From NCBI RefSeq assembly GCF_039062465.1, contig NZ_JBCLNF010000005.1:1-64000 (forward strand): a stretch of DNA of 64,000 bases, read 5' to 3'. The stretch comes from Parolsenella sp958406235 (GTDB lineage: Bacteria; Actinomycetota; Coriobacteriia; Coriobacteriales; Atopobiaceae). The notes beneath the pieces were generated by a model. The model searched no databases. It was not told where the DNA came from and was given only the letters and a program-made list of their open reading frames with translations. Numbering within the stretch: position 1 is the stretch's first letter; each line of letters opens with the position of its first letter. Of the stretch, positions 26,374 to 35,393 are shown one piece after another. Both the position numbers and the translations under genes were made by a program.

Positions 26374-26581
26374 AGTATGCGCAAGGATGCGTCGAGGTGC
26401 GATCCCAGTCGTACCATGCCAGCAGAGATGTCGAGGCACATTCGTTCATGCTGCAATGCGGGCATCGGAGATGAAAAACAGCCCGTCGGGTAGTCATGGG
26501 CGTGCGGGAGCCCGCATCAGTAACCTGCCTCCTCGGTTGTCCCTTCTTTGCATGGTCGTCTACATAAAGGAGGAACCAGCC

Positions 26582-26863
26582 ATGCAGATCAGCATGCTTG
26601 CCCTTCTTGGGTCACGGACCGGGGAGGCGAGGGCCTCCGTCGGGACCGCCCCGAGCAACCGGCATATCCAAGGAATGACAAGGCTCGATCGCTGTGCTGG
26701 TCAGGATGCCGAAGCGGGCCGTCCGCCAATCGGAATGCGGGTCAGGATGCTGCAACGTGATTCCAGCTGCAGGATACGGCTCCTTTGCGGTTGCCGCAAA
26801 ACCTGCTGGCAACATTCTTACTATCCGAATGATGTACGCATCCCTTGGGATCGTTTCGCCTGA
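26582..26863 (+). CDS. Unrecognised 93-codon ORF
   Basis: Starts with an excellent ribosome site (AAAGGAGG, 7 nt) at ATG-CAG-ATC-AGC (MQISMLALLGSRTGEA). The rest is Arg/Cys-rich and low in hydrophobic core and resembles nothing I know. Either a decayed gene whose 5' end is real, or chance. Low confidence. Confidence 0.25.
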   Translation: MQISMLALLGSRTGEARASVGTAPSNRHIQGMTRLDRCAGQDAEAGRPPIGMRVRMLQRDSSCRIRLLCGCRKTCWQHSYYPNDVRIPWDRFA

Positions 26864-27005
26864 CCAGGGCCATCTTCAGCGCCTCATCGGCCAGCTCGGC
26901 AGGCGCCTCTTCCACGCGTAATAGCCCTGGCGGGTCACCTATGCAACCAAAGATACAAAAGGAATCGAATGGCCAGAGAGGATTGCCCTTACCGATGCTC
27001 GATTC

Positions 27006-27035
27006 TTGACAGGCAAACTCAAGCCTCGTTAATAT
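27006..27035 (+). promoter_or_regulatory. Consensus sigma-70 promoter of the mef-like gene
   Basis: TTGACA at 27006-27011 and TAATAT at 27030-27035 with an 18-bp spacer. Predicted transcription start near 27042, giving a ~130-nt leader before the efflux gene. Confidence 0.75.
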
Positions 27036-27075
27036 TACATGGTTTGCCAGACCGAATTAACAAAGGAGGGGTGTC

Positions 27076-27111
27076 GTGGTTGGTCTTTTCCGCACGTGGA
27101 TGAGCGCCTAG
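27076..27111 (+). CDS. Putative leader peptide MVGLFRTWMSA
   Basis: 11-codon ORF (GTG start) 6 nt after AAAGGAGG at 27062-27069. An alternative GTG at 27071 gives MSWLVFSARG, but its spacing is too short. The stop lies inside the first arm of the antiterminator hairpin, as expected for ribosome-stalling control. It lacks the MRLR motif of known mef/erm leader peptides, so macrolide stalling is a hypothesis. Confidence 0.5.
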   Translation: MVGLFRTWMSA

Positions 27112-27145
27112 AAAGCGGCGCTGTTGTGGCGTCGCGCTGTTTTTC
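27103..27145 (+). promoter_or_regulatory. Attenuator: mutually exclusive antiterminator/terminator
   Basis: AGCGCC (27103-27108) can pair with GGCGCT (27117-27122). Alternatively GCGGCGC (27115-27121) pairs with GCGTCGC (27129-27135, one G-U), followed by GCTG and TTTTT (27140-27144), forming an intrinsic terminator. The two share GGCGC, so they exclude each other. It lies between the leader ORF and the efflux gene. Confidence 0.65.
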
Positions 27146-27174
27146 TGCACGCCATTTCACGATTGGACATAACC

Positions 27175-28461
27175 ATGATATTTGAAACCTCTCGGGGCAG
27201 GTCTGTTCTGCTGTGCCATTCATGGCAATTCAAGCTTTGTTTCGTATGGGGCGGGGAGCTCGTTTCGACATTGACGAGTTCGATTCTCCAAATGGGTCTT
27301 ATTTGGCATCTCGCCCTCACGACAGGGTCGTCTTCTCTCCTCTCCTTAGCATCGCTGGCAGGCTTTCTGCCGATTGCTTTGTTCGGAATCCTTGCGGGCG
27401 CCGTTGTCGACAGACTGCCTTTGAAACGTGTCCTCATCGGCGCCGACCTCTTCATTGCCGCGGTGGGTGCCGCCTTGGCGATTGCCTCGTTGGCCGGCAG
27501 CTTACCTGCATGGCTAATTCTCATCGCCCTGTTTCTCCGTGCAGTTGGTACTTCGTTCTACACGCCAGCCTCCCAATCTCTCACGCCCCATCTCGCCCCG
27601 CCAGAGCATCTCGTTCGCCTATCGGGGGTGACTCAGGCGATTCAGTCCGGCGGATACATTCTTGGCGCCGCGCTTGCAGCAGTGATTTATCCCGTGGCGG
27701 GCATTACCGCTATGATTGTCCTCGACGTGCTGGGAGCGCTTTTCGCTTCTTTAGCCGTCCTCGCCGCACAGATAGACGCAGGGGGCCTCGATGAAGCCGA
27801 CCGCAGCTTGTCCTTTTCCAATAAGGTTCGAGAGCTCTTCTCTGAGATTTCGGACGGCTACAAGCTGATTAGGGAGTACAGGGGGCTGTTCGCCCTTCTT
27901 TGGTGCGGGTTCGTCTTCGCTTTCGCGTTCTCTCCGCTCGCGGCATTGTTCCCAATAATGACCTTGGGGCATTTTGGCGGTAGCACGGGGGATGCCGCTT
28001 TGGTGGAAATCCTTTTTTCTGCAGGCATGCTGGCTGGGTCCGGCATTTTGGCGGCCACGGGAGGGTTCCGCAATAGGTCGTTCACCATGGTCGCCGCGAT
28101 TGCCGGCTTCGGCATTGCCGCAATCGTATCCGGATCGCTCGGCCCGTCATTGTTCGCTGCTTTCCTGCCGGTGAGCTTTCTTATGGGCGCATGCTCCCCG
28201 TTGTACGCGGGAACCCAGACTGCCCTTATGCAGGAGCAGATACCTCCTGAGTACCTAGGCCGCGTTTTCGGCCTCTACGGAACCATCATGGCGTGGGCCA
28301 TGCCCATGGGCCTCGCAGCCCCCTCCGTTTTTGCGGATCTGCTTGGAGCTCCGTTATGGTTCGTCGGCTCTGGAGCGACCATGGTACTGCTTGCGATGGC
28401 TATGCTGCTTGCTCCGAGCGTCCGAAACGCGGGGAAAAGAGATACCGGGCAGATTCAATAG
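27175..28461 (+). CDS. Mef(A)-like MFS macrolide efflux protein
   Basis: 428-aa, 12-TM transporter. The region GGELVSTLTSSILQMGLIWHL, with GSSSLLSLASLAGFLPIALFGILAGAVVDRLPLKRVLIGADL following, matches the Mef family pattern (GQAVSLITSAILQMALIWYL...). Later conserved parts include FYTPASQSLTPHLAPPEHL and AGTQTALMQEQIPPEYLGRVFGL. I start at ATG 27175; the upstream TTG falls in the terminator. Preceded by a promoter, leader ORF and attenuator; followed after 261 bp by an Msr(D)-like ABC-F gene, reproducing the mef-msr(D) order of streptococcal macrolide resistance elements. Exports 14/15-membered macrolides if function is conserved. Confidence 0.82.
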   Translation: MIFETSRGRSVLLCHSWQFKLCFVWGGELVSTLTSSILQMGLIWHLALTTGSSSLLSLASLAGFLPIALFGILAGAVVDRLPLKRVLIGADLFIAAVGAALAIASLAGSLPAWLILIALFLRAVGTSFYTPASQSLTPHLAPPEHLVRLSGVTQAIQSGGYILGAALAAVIYPVAGITAMIVLDVLGALFASLAVLAAQIDAGGLDEADRSLSFSNKVRELFSEISDGYKLIREYRGLFALLWCGFVFAFAFSPLAALFPIMTLGHFGGSTGDAALVEILFSAGMLAGSGILAATGGFRNRSFTMVAAIAGFGIAAIVSGSLGPSLFAAFLPVSFLMGACSPLYAGTQTALMQEQIPPEYLGRVFGLYGTIMAWAMPMGLAAPSVFADLLGAPLWFVGSGATMVLLAMAMLLAPSVRNAGKRDTGQIQ

Positions 28462-28722
28462 CCCAAGTATTCGAAAAAAAGAGGCAGCAGCCATCGGTTC
28501 AAGCGTCAGCCTTCAAGCCCTTGCGACGACGAGGTATTGCACCGACATTCCGCATCGCGCTCCTTATTCGTCGCCAACTATCATTTTCGGATTTGCCGGC
28601 TTGCGCAAGGTCAAAACGCTCGCGCCGGCAATTGGGCAAAGGCGAAAAATCGACGTGAGCAATCTTTTTTGGCATGGCTGCGCTTCCAGTAAAACGCTAA
28701 TACACAAAAGGCGGTTCAACCT
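28462..28722. other. mef-msr intergenic leader
   Basis: 261 bp; no promoter or leader peptide of the MYLIFM type seen upstream of known msr(D) was found. GCCGGC at 28595-28600 and 28624-28629 can form a short stem. Otherwise nothing recognisable. Confidence 0.4.
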
Positions 28723-30193
28723 ATGGAACTCATAGTCAAAGCTAAAGACATCTTTTTGGAATATGCCGGCCGCGATATCCTAGATATCGAAGAGTTGGAA
28801 ATCTACTCCTACGATCGCATCGGCTTGGTGGGAGACAATGGCGCAGGCAAAACCAGCCTGCTTAAAATTCTGAGCGGCAATCTTACCATTGCGGACGCCG
28901 ACGTCAGGCGCTTCGGCAGCATTGCCCTCATCGGCCAACTCGATGAACTCGACCTTGATGCGGCTCAGGACAGTGGTGAGATGCTCTCCCGTCTCAACGT
29001 CGCCGGAGTGGCGCAGGAGACGATGAGCGGCGGGGAGGAAACACGCGCCAAGATTGCCTCTGCACTCTCCCAGCATGCAAGCGCGATCTTCGCCGACGAG
29101 CCTACGAGCCACCTCGACCAAGACGGCATCCGCCTTCTCGTCGGACAACTCAAGGCATTTGATGGGGCTCTGCTCATCGTGAGCCATGACCGTCATTTTC
29201 TCGACCAGGTGGTAGACAAGATCTGGGAGCTCAAAGACGGCGGTATTTCCGAATTCTGGGGTGACTACTCCGACTATCTGCGACAGAAAGAAGAAGAGCG
29301 CAAAGCTCAGGCGACTCGATACGAAGAGGCGATGCGCGAGCGCGATCGCCTCGAAGCCGCCATCGAAAAACAACGGAAAAAAGCACGGCAGGTCGACGCC
29401 AAGCGGAAGGCTGCGAAAAAAAAGCAACGAGTATGCAGGTCGATTGGGGCATCAGAAAGCAACCGGCACCAAACAGAAGAGGATGTACCAGGCGGCTAAG
29501 GACATGGAGAAGCGCCTCGAAGCGCTCGAAGGGATTGAGGCCCCAGATAGCATTCGCGCCGTGCGGTTCCGCCAGAGCAAGGCCCTGGAACTGCATAGTA
29601 AATTTCCCATCTCGGCAGACGATTTCAGCTTGAGCTTCGGCAACTGCATGCTCTATGACCACGCGAAATTCGAGATACCGCTCGGTGCCAAAGTGGCCAT
29701 CACCGGTGGCAACGGTACAGGAAAGACCAGCCTGCTGAAGGCAATCGCTCGACGCGCCGACGGTATCAACATCTCTCCCAAGGCAGAGATCGGTTACTTC
29801 GAGCAAACAGGCTACAAGTTCGACGCCCGTCAGTCTGCGATCTCGTTCATGCAGGATGGTTGCGAGTACAGCATGACCGAAATTCGAGGCATCCTCGCCT
29901 CTATGGGAATCGGACCGCGCGACCTGACAAAGGACGTTGGCGTTCTCTCGGGAGGCGAAGTCATCAAGCTGCTACTCGCGAAGATGCTGCTGGGCAGATA
30001 CAACATCTTGCTCATGGACGAGCCTGGAAATTACCTGGACATCAAGAGCGCCGAAGCCCTCGAGCAGATGATGAGCGCCTATGCCGGAACGATAGTGTTC
30101 GTCTCCCACGATAAGAGGCTGGTCGAGAACGTCGCAGACATTGTCTACGAAATAAAGGACACCAAGCTAGTCAAAATCTTTCAGCGCGAATAG
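28723..30193 (+). pseudogene. Msr(D)-like ABC-F ribosomal protection gene, frame broken
   Basis: Two in-line halves of one ABC-F protein. Part 1 (28723 to ~29423): first nucleotide-binding domain with GDNGAGKTSLLK, MSGGEETRAKIA, FADEPTSHLD and the arm WELKDGG-x-SEFWG-YSDYLRQKEEERK. Part 2 (from ~29424, frame +1): linker SNEYAGRLGHQKATGTKQKRMY, RFRQSKALELH, then the second domain with GGNGTGKTSLLK, LSGGEVIKLLLAKMLLGRYNILLMDEP. Residue by residue the pattern follows Msr(D). The break is at an A8 tract, 29416-29423; seven or ten As would restore the frame. Such proteins displace macrolides/streptogramins from the ribosome. Could be a true mutation, transcript slippage or a sequencing error. Confidence 0.8.
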
Positions 30194-30231
30194 CCCTAAA
30201 TGAGCAAGAAATAATCCCCGAACGGAGACAA

Positions 30232-30411
30232 GGGAGTAAAACGGCAAAGAAAGAGCCTCCGTCCCAACGCAGGGAACGGAGGCTCTTTAATCGCTTTTAC
30301 TCATCTCCGTCGCTGGTGGCTTTGTCATGACTCTCGTACGAAACGAAACTCAGCGGCACAGTGCGGCACTCAAAATCGCAGGTCAGAACCCTATCGGCCT
30401 ACTCCCACTCG
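30232..30411 (-). repeat. guaA 3'-end plus terminator (native copy B)
   Basis: Last codons of guaA (core 30400-30411, TACTCCCACTCG region) and 167 bp downstream, duplicated at 25479-25657 at ~91% identity. Together the copies bracket the mef-msr cassette. Confidence 0.85.
30248..30290. terminator. guaA terminator hairpin
   Basis: GAGCCTCCGT-CCC pairs with GGG-A-ACGGAGGCTC around a short loop; on the minus strand it is followed by TTTCTTT. It can also end transcription arriving from the ABC-F gene on the plus strand. A copy lies at 25500-25531. Confidence 0.75.
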
Positions 30412-31994
30412 ATCGTCGCGGGCGGCTTGGACGTGATGTCGTAGCAGACGCGGTTGGCGCCGGGCACCTCGGCCACGATGCGGCCGGAGATCCTCGCCAG
30501 CACGTCGTAGGGCAGCTTCGCCCAGTCGGCCGTCATGGCGTCGCTGGACTCAACGGCGCGCAGGATAATCGGGCGCTGGTAGGTGCGCTCGTCGCCCATG
30601 ACGCCCACGCTCTTGATGTCGGGCAGCACGGCGAAGTACTGCCAGCAGCTGTGCTCGGAGTTGCGGTCGCCCGTCTCCTCGAACAGTCTCTGGTTGTAGG
30701 CGTCAAGCTCCTCGCGCACGATGGCGTCGGCGTTCTTCAGGATCTCGAGCTTCTCCTTGTCCACCGCACCGATGATGCGGATGGCAAGGCCCGGGCCCGG
30801 GAACGGCTGACGGAACACGATGTGCTCGGGTAGGCCCAGAGCCAGGCCCAGCGCGCGCACCTCGTCCTTGAAGAAGTGGTCGAGCGGCTCGATAAGGTCA
30901 AAGTGCACACCGTCCGGGAACGGAATGAGGTTGTGGTGGCTCTTGATGGTGCTCGCCTTGCCGCCCGTCTTGCGCGCGCCAGACTCGATGATGTCCGGGT
31001 AGATGGTGCCCTGGGCGAGGTACTTCACGGGCCTGCCGTCGGTCTCGAGCTGCTGGGCGACCGCGAAGAACTCCTTCCAGAACTGCGTGCCGATGATGCG
31101 GCGCTTCTGCTCCGGCTCCGTCACGCCGGCAAGGAGCTCGGCATAGCGGTCCTCGGCGTGCACGTGGATGAAGTCAACGTCGAACTGCTTGGTGAAGACC
31201 TCCTCGACCTGCTCGGGCTCGCCCTTGCGCAGCAGGCCATGGTTGATGAACACGCAGGTCATCTGCTTGCCCACGGCGCGCGCGCCAAGAGCTGCCACCA
31301 CGGAGGAGTCCACGCCGCCGGACAGCGCGAGAATCACGCGGTCGTCACCGACCTTCTCGCGGAACTGCGCCGTCATGGTCTCCACGAGGTTGTCCATGGA
31401 CCAGTTGGCCTCGAGCCCGCAGATGCCAAACAGGAAGTTCTTGAGCAGCTGCTGGCCGTACTCGGTGTGCTTGACCTCGGGGTGGAACTGCGTGGTGTAG
31501 ATGCGCTTCTCGGCGTTCTCCATCGCGGCCACGGGGCACACGTCGGTGCTCGCCGTCACCACAAAGCCCTCGGGCACGTTGTTCACAGCGTCAAAGTGGC
31601 TCATCCAGACCGTCTGGTTCGCCGGGGTGTCGGCGAACAGCTTGCTGTCGGCCTTCACGTGCAGCTCGGCGCGGCCATACTCGCCCACCTCGGGGTGGAA
31701 CACGGTGCCACCCAGCGTCACGGCCGTGATCTGGTGACCGTAGCAGAAGCCGAGCACGGGAACGCCCATCTCGTAGATGGCCGGGTCGACGCGCGGGGCG
31801 TCCTCGGCGTTCACGCTCGCGGGACCACCGGAGAGGATGATGGCGCTGGGGTTCTCCGCAGCGATCTCGGCCGCCGTGGCGTCGCACGGCATGATCTCCG
31901 AGTAGACGTTCAGGTCGCGAACGCGACGCGCGATGAGCTGGCCGTACTGGGCGCCGAAGTCGAGGACGATGACCTTCTGCTGGCTGTTCTGCAT
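30399..31994 (-). CDS. guaA: GMP synthase (glutamine-hydrolysing)
   Basis: 531-aa enzyme converting XMP to GMP with ATP and glutamine. Class I glutamine amidotransferase domain 1-~200: DFGAQYGQLIARRVR, nucleophile Cys84 in LGFCYGHQ, His/Glu in TQFHPEVKHTEYG. ATP-pyrophosphatase domain: ALSGGVDSSVVAALG P-loop; C-terminal dimerisation domain ending SKPPATIEWE, as in most GuaA. GGAGGAG site before ATG. Its 3' end is the presumed integration site for the accessory element downstream; the coding sequence is intact because the core restores the last codons. Confidence 0.95.
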   Translation of the reverse strand: MQNSQQKVIVLDFGAQYGQLIARRVRDLNVYSEIMPCDATAAEIAAENPSAIILSGGPASVNAEDAPRVDPAIYEMGVPVLGFCYGHQITAVTLGGTVFHPEVGEYGRAELHVKADSKLFADTPANQTVWMSHFDAVNNVPEGFVVTASTDVCPVAAMENAEKRIYTTQFHPEVKHTEYGQQLLKNFLFGICGLEANWSMDNLVETMTAQFREKVGDDRVILALSGGVDSSVVAALGARAVGKQMTCVFINHGLLRKGEPEQVEEVFTKQFDVDFIHVHAEDRYAELLAGVTEPEQKRRIIGTQFWKEFFAVAQQLETDGRPVKYLAQGTIYPDIIESGARKTGGKASTIKSHHNLIPFPDGVHFDLIEPLDHFFKDEVRALGLALGLPEHIVFRQPFPGPGLAIRIIGAVDKEKLEILKNADAIVREELDAYNQRLFEETGDRNSEHSCWQYFAVLPDIKSVGVMGDERTYQRPIILRAVESSDAMTADWAKLPYDVLARISGRIVAEVPGANRVCYDITSKPPATIEWE

Positions 31995-32292
31995 GGGCTC
32001 CTCCGTGGGACGAGGGTTGCAAGGGTCACGAGCGCGTGGGCTCGAGATTTACGAGAGTCGCGCGACTTGGAAGCAGGAACCACGCCGAATCGCTGATCCG
32101 GCGCGCGCCGCGGGTGCTAGCAAAGTCACGAATTTGACGCGTCCAATAATACGCCAGCCACGTCAATACAACTACGTGCGCGCGCGATTCTTGTTTGTGA
32201 ACATACGCTAACGTTCCTATGGACTTTTCGCAGCGTCATGCCCGCGCTAGTACCATTGTTTCGTTATAGGCACGTCCGTCAAGGGAGCTTGC
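31995..32292. other. guaA/LCP divergent promoter region
   Basis: 298 bp holding both divergent promoters. GAAC-N10-GTTC (32199-32216) is a weak inverted repeat whose spacing does not fit LexA. No riboswitch-like purine aptamer was recognised. Confidence 0.45.
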
Positions 32293-33765
32293 ATGCCCAA
32301 ACGCAGGAACGAAACCCCCCAGAACCGCACCAGCGACTACTCCCGTGCGGAGGCAATGGAGCGCTACTCCGGAGCCCGTCGCAAGCGCGGTCGCCGCAAG
32401 GGTCTCAAGGTGTTCCTCATCGTTCTTGGTGTTGTCGCCGTTCTTGCCTCCACCGCAGCCTGGGCCCTCATGACGCGCATCTCGGGCAGCTTTGGCATGG
32501 CAAGCGACTCCGCCCTTCACGGTACCCTCACGGAGGCTAGCTCGGGCGATCCGTTCTACATGGTCCTCATCGGCATCGATAAGGACGAGTACCGTTCCGG
32601 AAGCAACGAGTATGGCTCCGCCGAGAGCGCCTATCGCACGGACTCCATCCTCCTCGCCCGCGTCGACCCGACGGAGAAGCAGGTAACGCTCGTCTCGATT
32701 CACCGCGACACGCTCGTGGACTTCGGCACCTACGGCAAGCAGAAGATCAACTCCGCCTACTCCATCGGCGCCGAGCGCAAGGAATCAGGCGAGCAGAACG
32801 TCTCCGGCGCGTCCTACACCGTCGAGACCATCTCCAAGTTCGCGGGCGTTCCCATCTCCCACTATGCGGAGATTGACCTCGACCAGTTCATCTCCGTCGT
32901 CGACACGATCGGCGGCATCGAGGTCAACGTCCCGGTCGACGTCTATGACCCGCAGTACACCGGCGCGGACATCAAGGCCGGCCAGCAGACCCTGAACGGC
33001 GACCAGGCGCTCAAGCTCTGCCGCGCGCGCCACGCCTATGACAAGTACGGCGACGGCGACGTCTACCGTGCCGCCAACCAGCGCATGGTCATCGGCGCCA
33101 TCCTGAGAAAGATTCTCGCGAGCGACCCGGCAACCATAGCCTCCACGGTCACCACGCTTGCGGATTCCGTCTCGACCGACCTCTCCGTGGCAGACATCCT
33201 GTCTCTCGCCACGCAGTTCCAAGGCTTCAACATGGATACCGACATGTTCAGCGGCATGGAGCCCACCAACTCCAAGTACGTGAACGACACCTGGTATGAG
33301 ATCTGCGACACCCAGGCTTGGCAGAAGATGATGACCCGCGTGAACCAGGGCCTCTCCCCCTACGAGAGCGAGGACGAGGACACTGCGCTGGGCATCGCTG
33401 GTGCTGGTACCGCCACGAAGAACTCTGACGGCAGCGCGGCCGCTTCCTCCTCTGACAGCAGCGGTGAATCCGCAGAAACCGAGTACTCCGGTTCCGTCAA
33501 GGTGCTGAACGGCGCCGGCGTCTCGGGTCTTGCCGGCCGAGTTGCGTCCACGCTCTCGAATCACGGCTTTGACACGACTGCCGCCACGGCGGACTCCTTC
33601 GACTACTCATCAACCCGTATCATCTACGTAGGCGATGGCAACCGTGCCAAGGCCGAGGCGGTCGCTGACACGCTTGGCCTCTCGAACGTCGTCGCCGATG
33701 ACGGCACGTACGCTGGCGAGGCTGACGTCATCGTGGTACTCGGCGCGGACATGGCCAACAACTAG
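32293..33765 (+). CDS. LytR-CpsA-Psr (LCP) ligase with LytR_C domain
   Basis: 490-aa membrane protein attaching polymers such as teichoic acid-like or capsular glycans to peptidoglycan. Basic N-terminus, single TM at ~38-62 (GLKVFLIVLGVVAVLASTAAW), LCP catalytic domain ~90-345 with FYMVLIGIDKDE, RTDSILLARVDP, SIHRDT (Arg contacts pyrophosphate), and CRARHAYDKYGDGDVYRAANQR. A Ser-rich linker leads to a LytR_C domain (~395-488: VKVLNGAGVSGLAGRVASTL). Followed after 27 bp by a paralogue, probably one operon. Confidence 0.9.
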   Translation: MPKRRNETPQNRTSDYSRAEAMERYSGARRKRGRRKGLKVFLIVLGVVAVLASTAAWALMTRISGSFGMASDSALHGTLTEASSGDPFYMVLIGIDKDEYRSGSNEYGSAESAYRTDSILLARVDPTEKQVTLVSIHRDTLVDFGTYGKQKINSAYSIGAERKESGEQNVSGASYTVETISKFAGVPISHYAEIDLDQFISVVDTIGGIEVNVPVDVYDPQYTGADIKAGQQTLNGDQALKLCRARHAYDKYGDGDVYRAANQRMVIGAILRKILASDPATIASTVTTLADSVSTDLSVADILSLATQFQGFNMDTDMFSGMEPTNSKYVNDTWYEICDTQAWQKMMTRVNQGLSPYESEDEDTALGIAGAGTATKNSDGSAAASSSDSSGESAETEYSGSVKVLNGAGVSGLAGRVASTLSNHGFDTTAATADSFDYSSTRIIYVGDGNRAKAEAVADTLGLSNVVADDGTYAGEADVIVVLGADMANN

Positions 33766-33792
33766 CAGCTTTGGTCGCCAAAGGAGAGCGCT

Positions 33793-35238
33793 ATGTCGCC
33801 CAGGCGCGAGCACAGGCAGATGAGCGAGGAAGAGCAGCGCGCTAGGGGCGCTGCGGCCCAAGGCCGTCATGCCGAGGGCACGTTTCAGTCTGGGTCGCGC
33901 TTTTCGCGCGGCAACGCGACACCCACGCACCAGGCGGGCTATCAGCCGAGCTCGCAAGCCGGCTATCAGGACGCAGGTCAGCCCTCGCGCACGTCCGGCT
34001 CGCAGACCACGCGCCAGCCGTACTCTGCCGGTGACCCCCATGCTCGCACGCCGCGGGCTGAGCAACCGCACACCGTCACGCACTCGCAGGCGGAGGACGT
34101 GAACCGCTACCGCCAGATGCGTCAGGAGCGCGACAACGGAGGCATCCTGCGCAGACGCCGTCACGCAGGCGGCCCGGATTGGGCACGCAACGACTACAGC
34201 GACCCGCAGAGCGGCTATGGCGAGCAGGCTGGCGGGACAGGTTTCCCCCAGCGGCGCGAGTTCAATCCACGCCGTGCGCTCAAGATCACAAAGCGCGTGC
34301 TTCTTGGCGCGCTTGCGGCACTTCTCGCCTTTGCCGTTCTCATCACGGTGCGCATGAACCTCGGCGTGTCGCTCGAGACGCGCCTCGCGCTCAGGCCCGT
34401 CCTCCCGGGTCAGCCCTTCTACATGTTGCTCGTTGGTACGGATAAGGACGCATACCGCGAAGAGACCGGAGCGACGGGCGGCGTATATCGCACGGATTCG
34501 ATCATCCTCGCTCGCGTCGACCCCATCGCGGCGAAGCTCACGCTCATCTCCATCCAACGCGACACGTGCGTCAATCTCGGCGGAGACTACGGAGAGCAAA
34601 AGATCAACGCCGCCTATACCTACGGCGGGCCACCCATGCTCATCAAGGCCGTATCAGATCTTGCGGGTGTTCCCATCTCGCATTATGCCGAGATTGACCT
34701 CGACCAGTTCATCTCCGTGGTGGACGCCATCGGCGGCATTACGGTAAACGTGCCGGTTGACGTGTATGACCCCGACTACACCGGCGCGGATATCAAGGCC
34801 GGTGTTCAGGAGCTCAACGGTGACGACGCACTCAAGCTCTGCCGCGCGCGCCATGCCTATGACCAGTACGGCGCCGGCGACTACTTCCGCACGGCGAATC
34901 AGCGCATGGTGCTTGGCGCGATTCTCAAGAAGTCCCTCTCAGGCAACCCGTTCATGCTGCTGGCGACCCTAAACGCAGGATCTGCAAGCGTAAATACGGA
35001 TCTTACGGGCTTCGACCTGTTGTTCCTCGGCGCGCGCTTCGCTGGCTTCGATATGGCGGAGAATCTCTATTCTGCACTCGAGCCCACGGTGTCGAGCTAC
35101 GAGAACGCCGTCTGGTACGAGCGCGTCAACCAGGATGCCTGGGCCGAAATGATGGACCGCGTCGGCCGAGGCCTGCCGCCCTACGCTGACGGCGCGCAAG
35201 ACCCCACCTCCGGCATCGCCGCCGGCATCGTGGAATAA
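33793..35238 (+). CDS. LCP ligase paralogue with long cytoplasmic tail
   Basis: 481-aa LCP protein. Unlike its neighbour it has a ~165-residue polar N-terminal tail rich in Gln, Arg, Ser and Gly (YQPSSQAGYQDAGQPSR) before the TM at ~172-195, and no LytR_C domain. LCP motifs are intact: FYMLLVGTDKDAY, YRTDSIILARVDP, SIQRDTCVNL, CRARHAYDQYGAGDYFRTANQRM. The catalytic parts are closely similar to the first gene (SHYAEIDLDQFISVV... is identical), pointing to a local duplication. Terminator at 35422-35457. Confidence 0.9.
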   Translation: MSPRREHRQMSEEEQRARGAAAQGRHAEGTFQSGSRFSRGNATPTHQAGYQPSSQAGYQDAGQPSRTSGSQTTRQPYSAGDPHARTPRAEQPHTVTHSQAEDVNRYRQMRQERDNGGILRRRRHAGGPDWARNDYSDPQSGYGEQAGGTGFPQRREFNPRRALKITKRVLLGALAALLAFAVLITVRMNLGVSLETRLALRPVLPGQPFYMLLVGTDKDAYREETGATGGVYRTDSIILARVDPIAAKLTLISIQRDTCVNLGGDYGEQKINAAYTYGGPPMLIKAVSDLAGVPISHYAEIDLDQFISVVDAIGGITVNVPVDVYDPDYTGADIKAGVQELNGDDALKLCRARHAYDQYGAGDYFRTANQRMVLGAILKKSLSGNPFMLLATLNAGSASVNTDLTGFDLLFLGARFAGFDMAENLYSALEPTVSSYENAVWYERVNQDAWAEMMDRVGRGLPPYADGAQDPTSGIAAGIVE

Positions 35239-35393
35239 GGGAGCGCCCGCCGCGAGGCGCGGTCGAGCCATACGAGAAGCCGCCCGGGAGACGCGTCCAC
35301 ACCATTAATACGCCGTTGCCGCGCCTCAGCCCGCTCGAACGCGGAGAACTCGTACTGCAGCGCCGCCGGGAGTATCGCCTGACAACAAATTCT

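Noticed and set aside
29400..29440. Programmed -1 ribosomal frameshift in the ABC-F gene
   Set aside because: The required shift is +1 (or -2), not the -1 favoured on A-rich slippery sites, and I see no downstream pseudoknot. Mutation, slippage or error is simpler.
25658..30231. Integrase or relaxase in the guaA-linked island
   Set aside because: Read all frames of the interval; only mef-like, ABC-F halves, an AAA_14 remnant and one unassigned ORF. The element cannot be called autonomous.
32199..32216. Second LexA box upstream of the LCP gene
   Set aside because: GAAC and GTTC are 10 bp apart rather than 4; does not fit the site.
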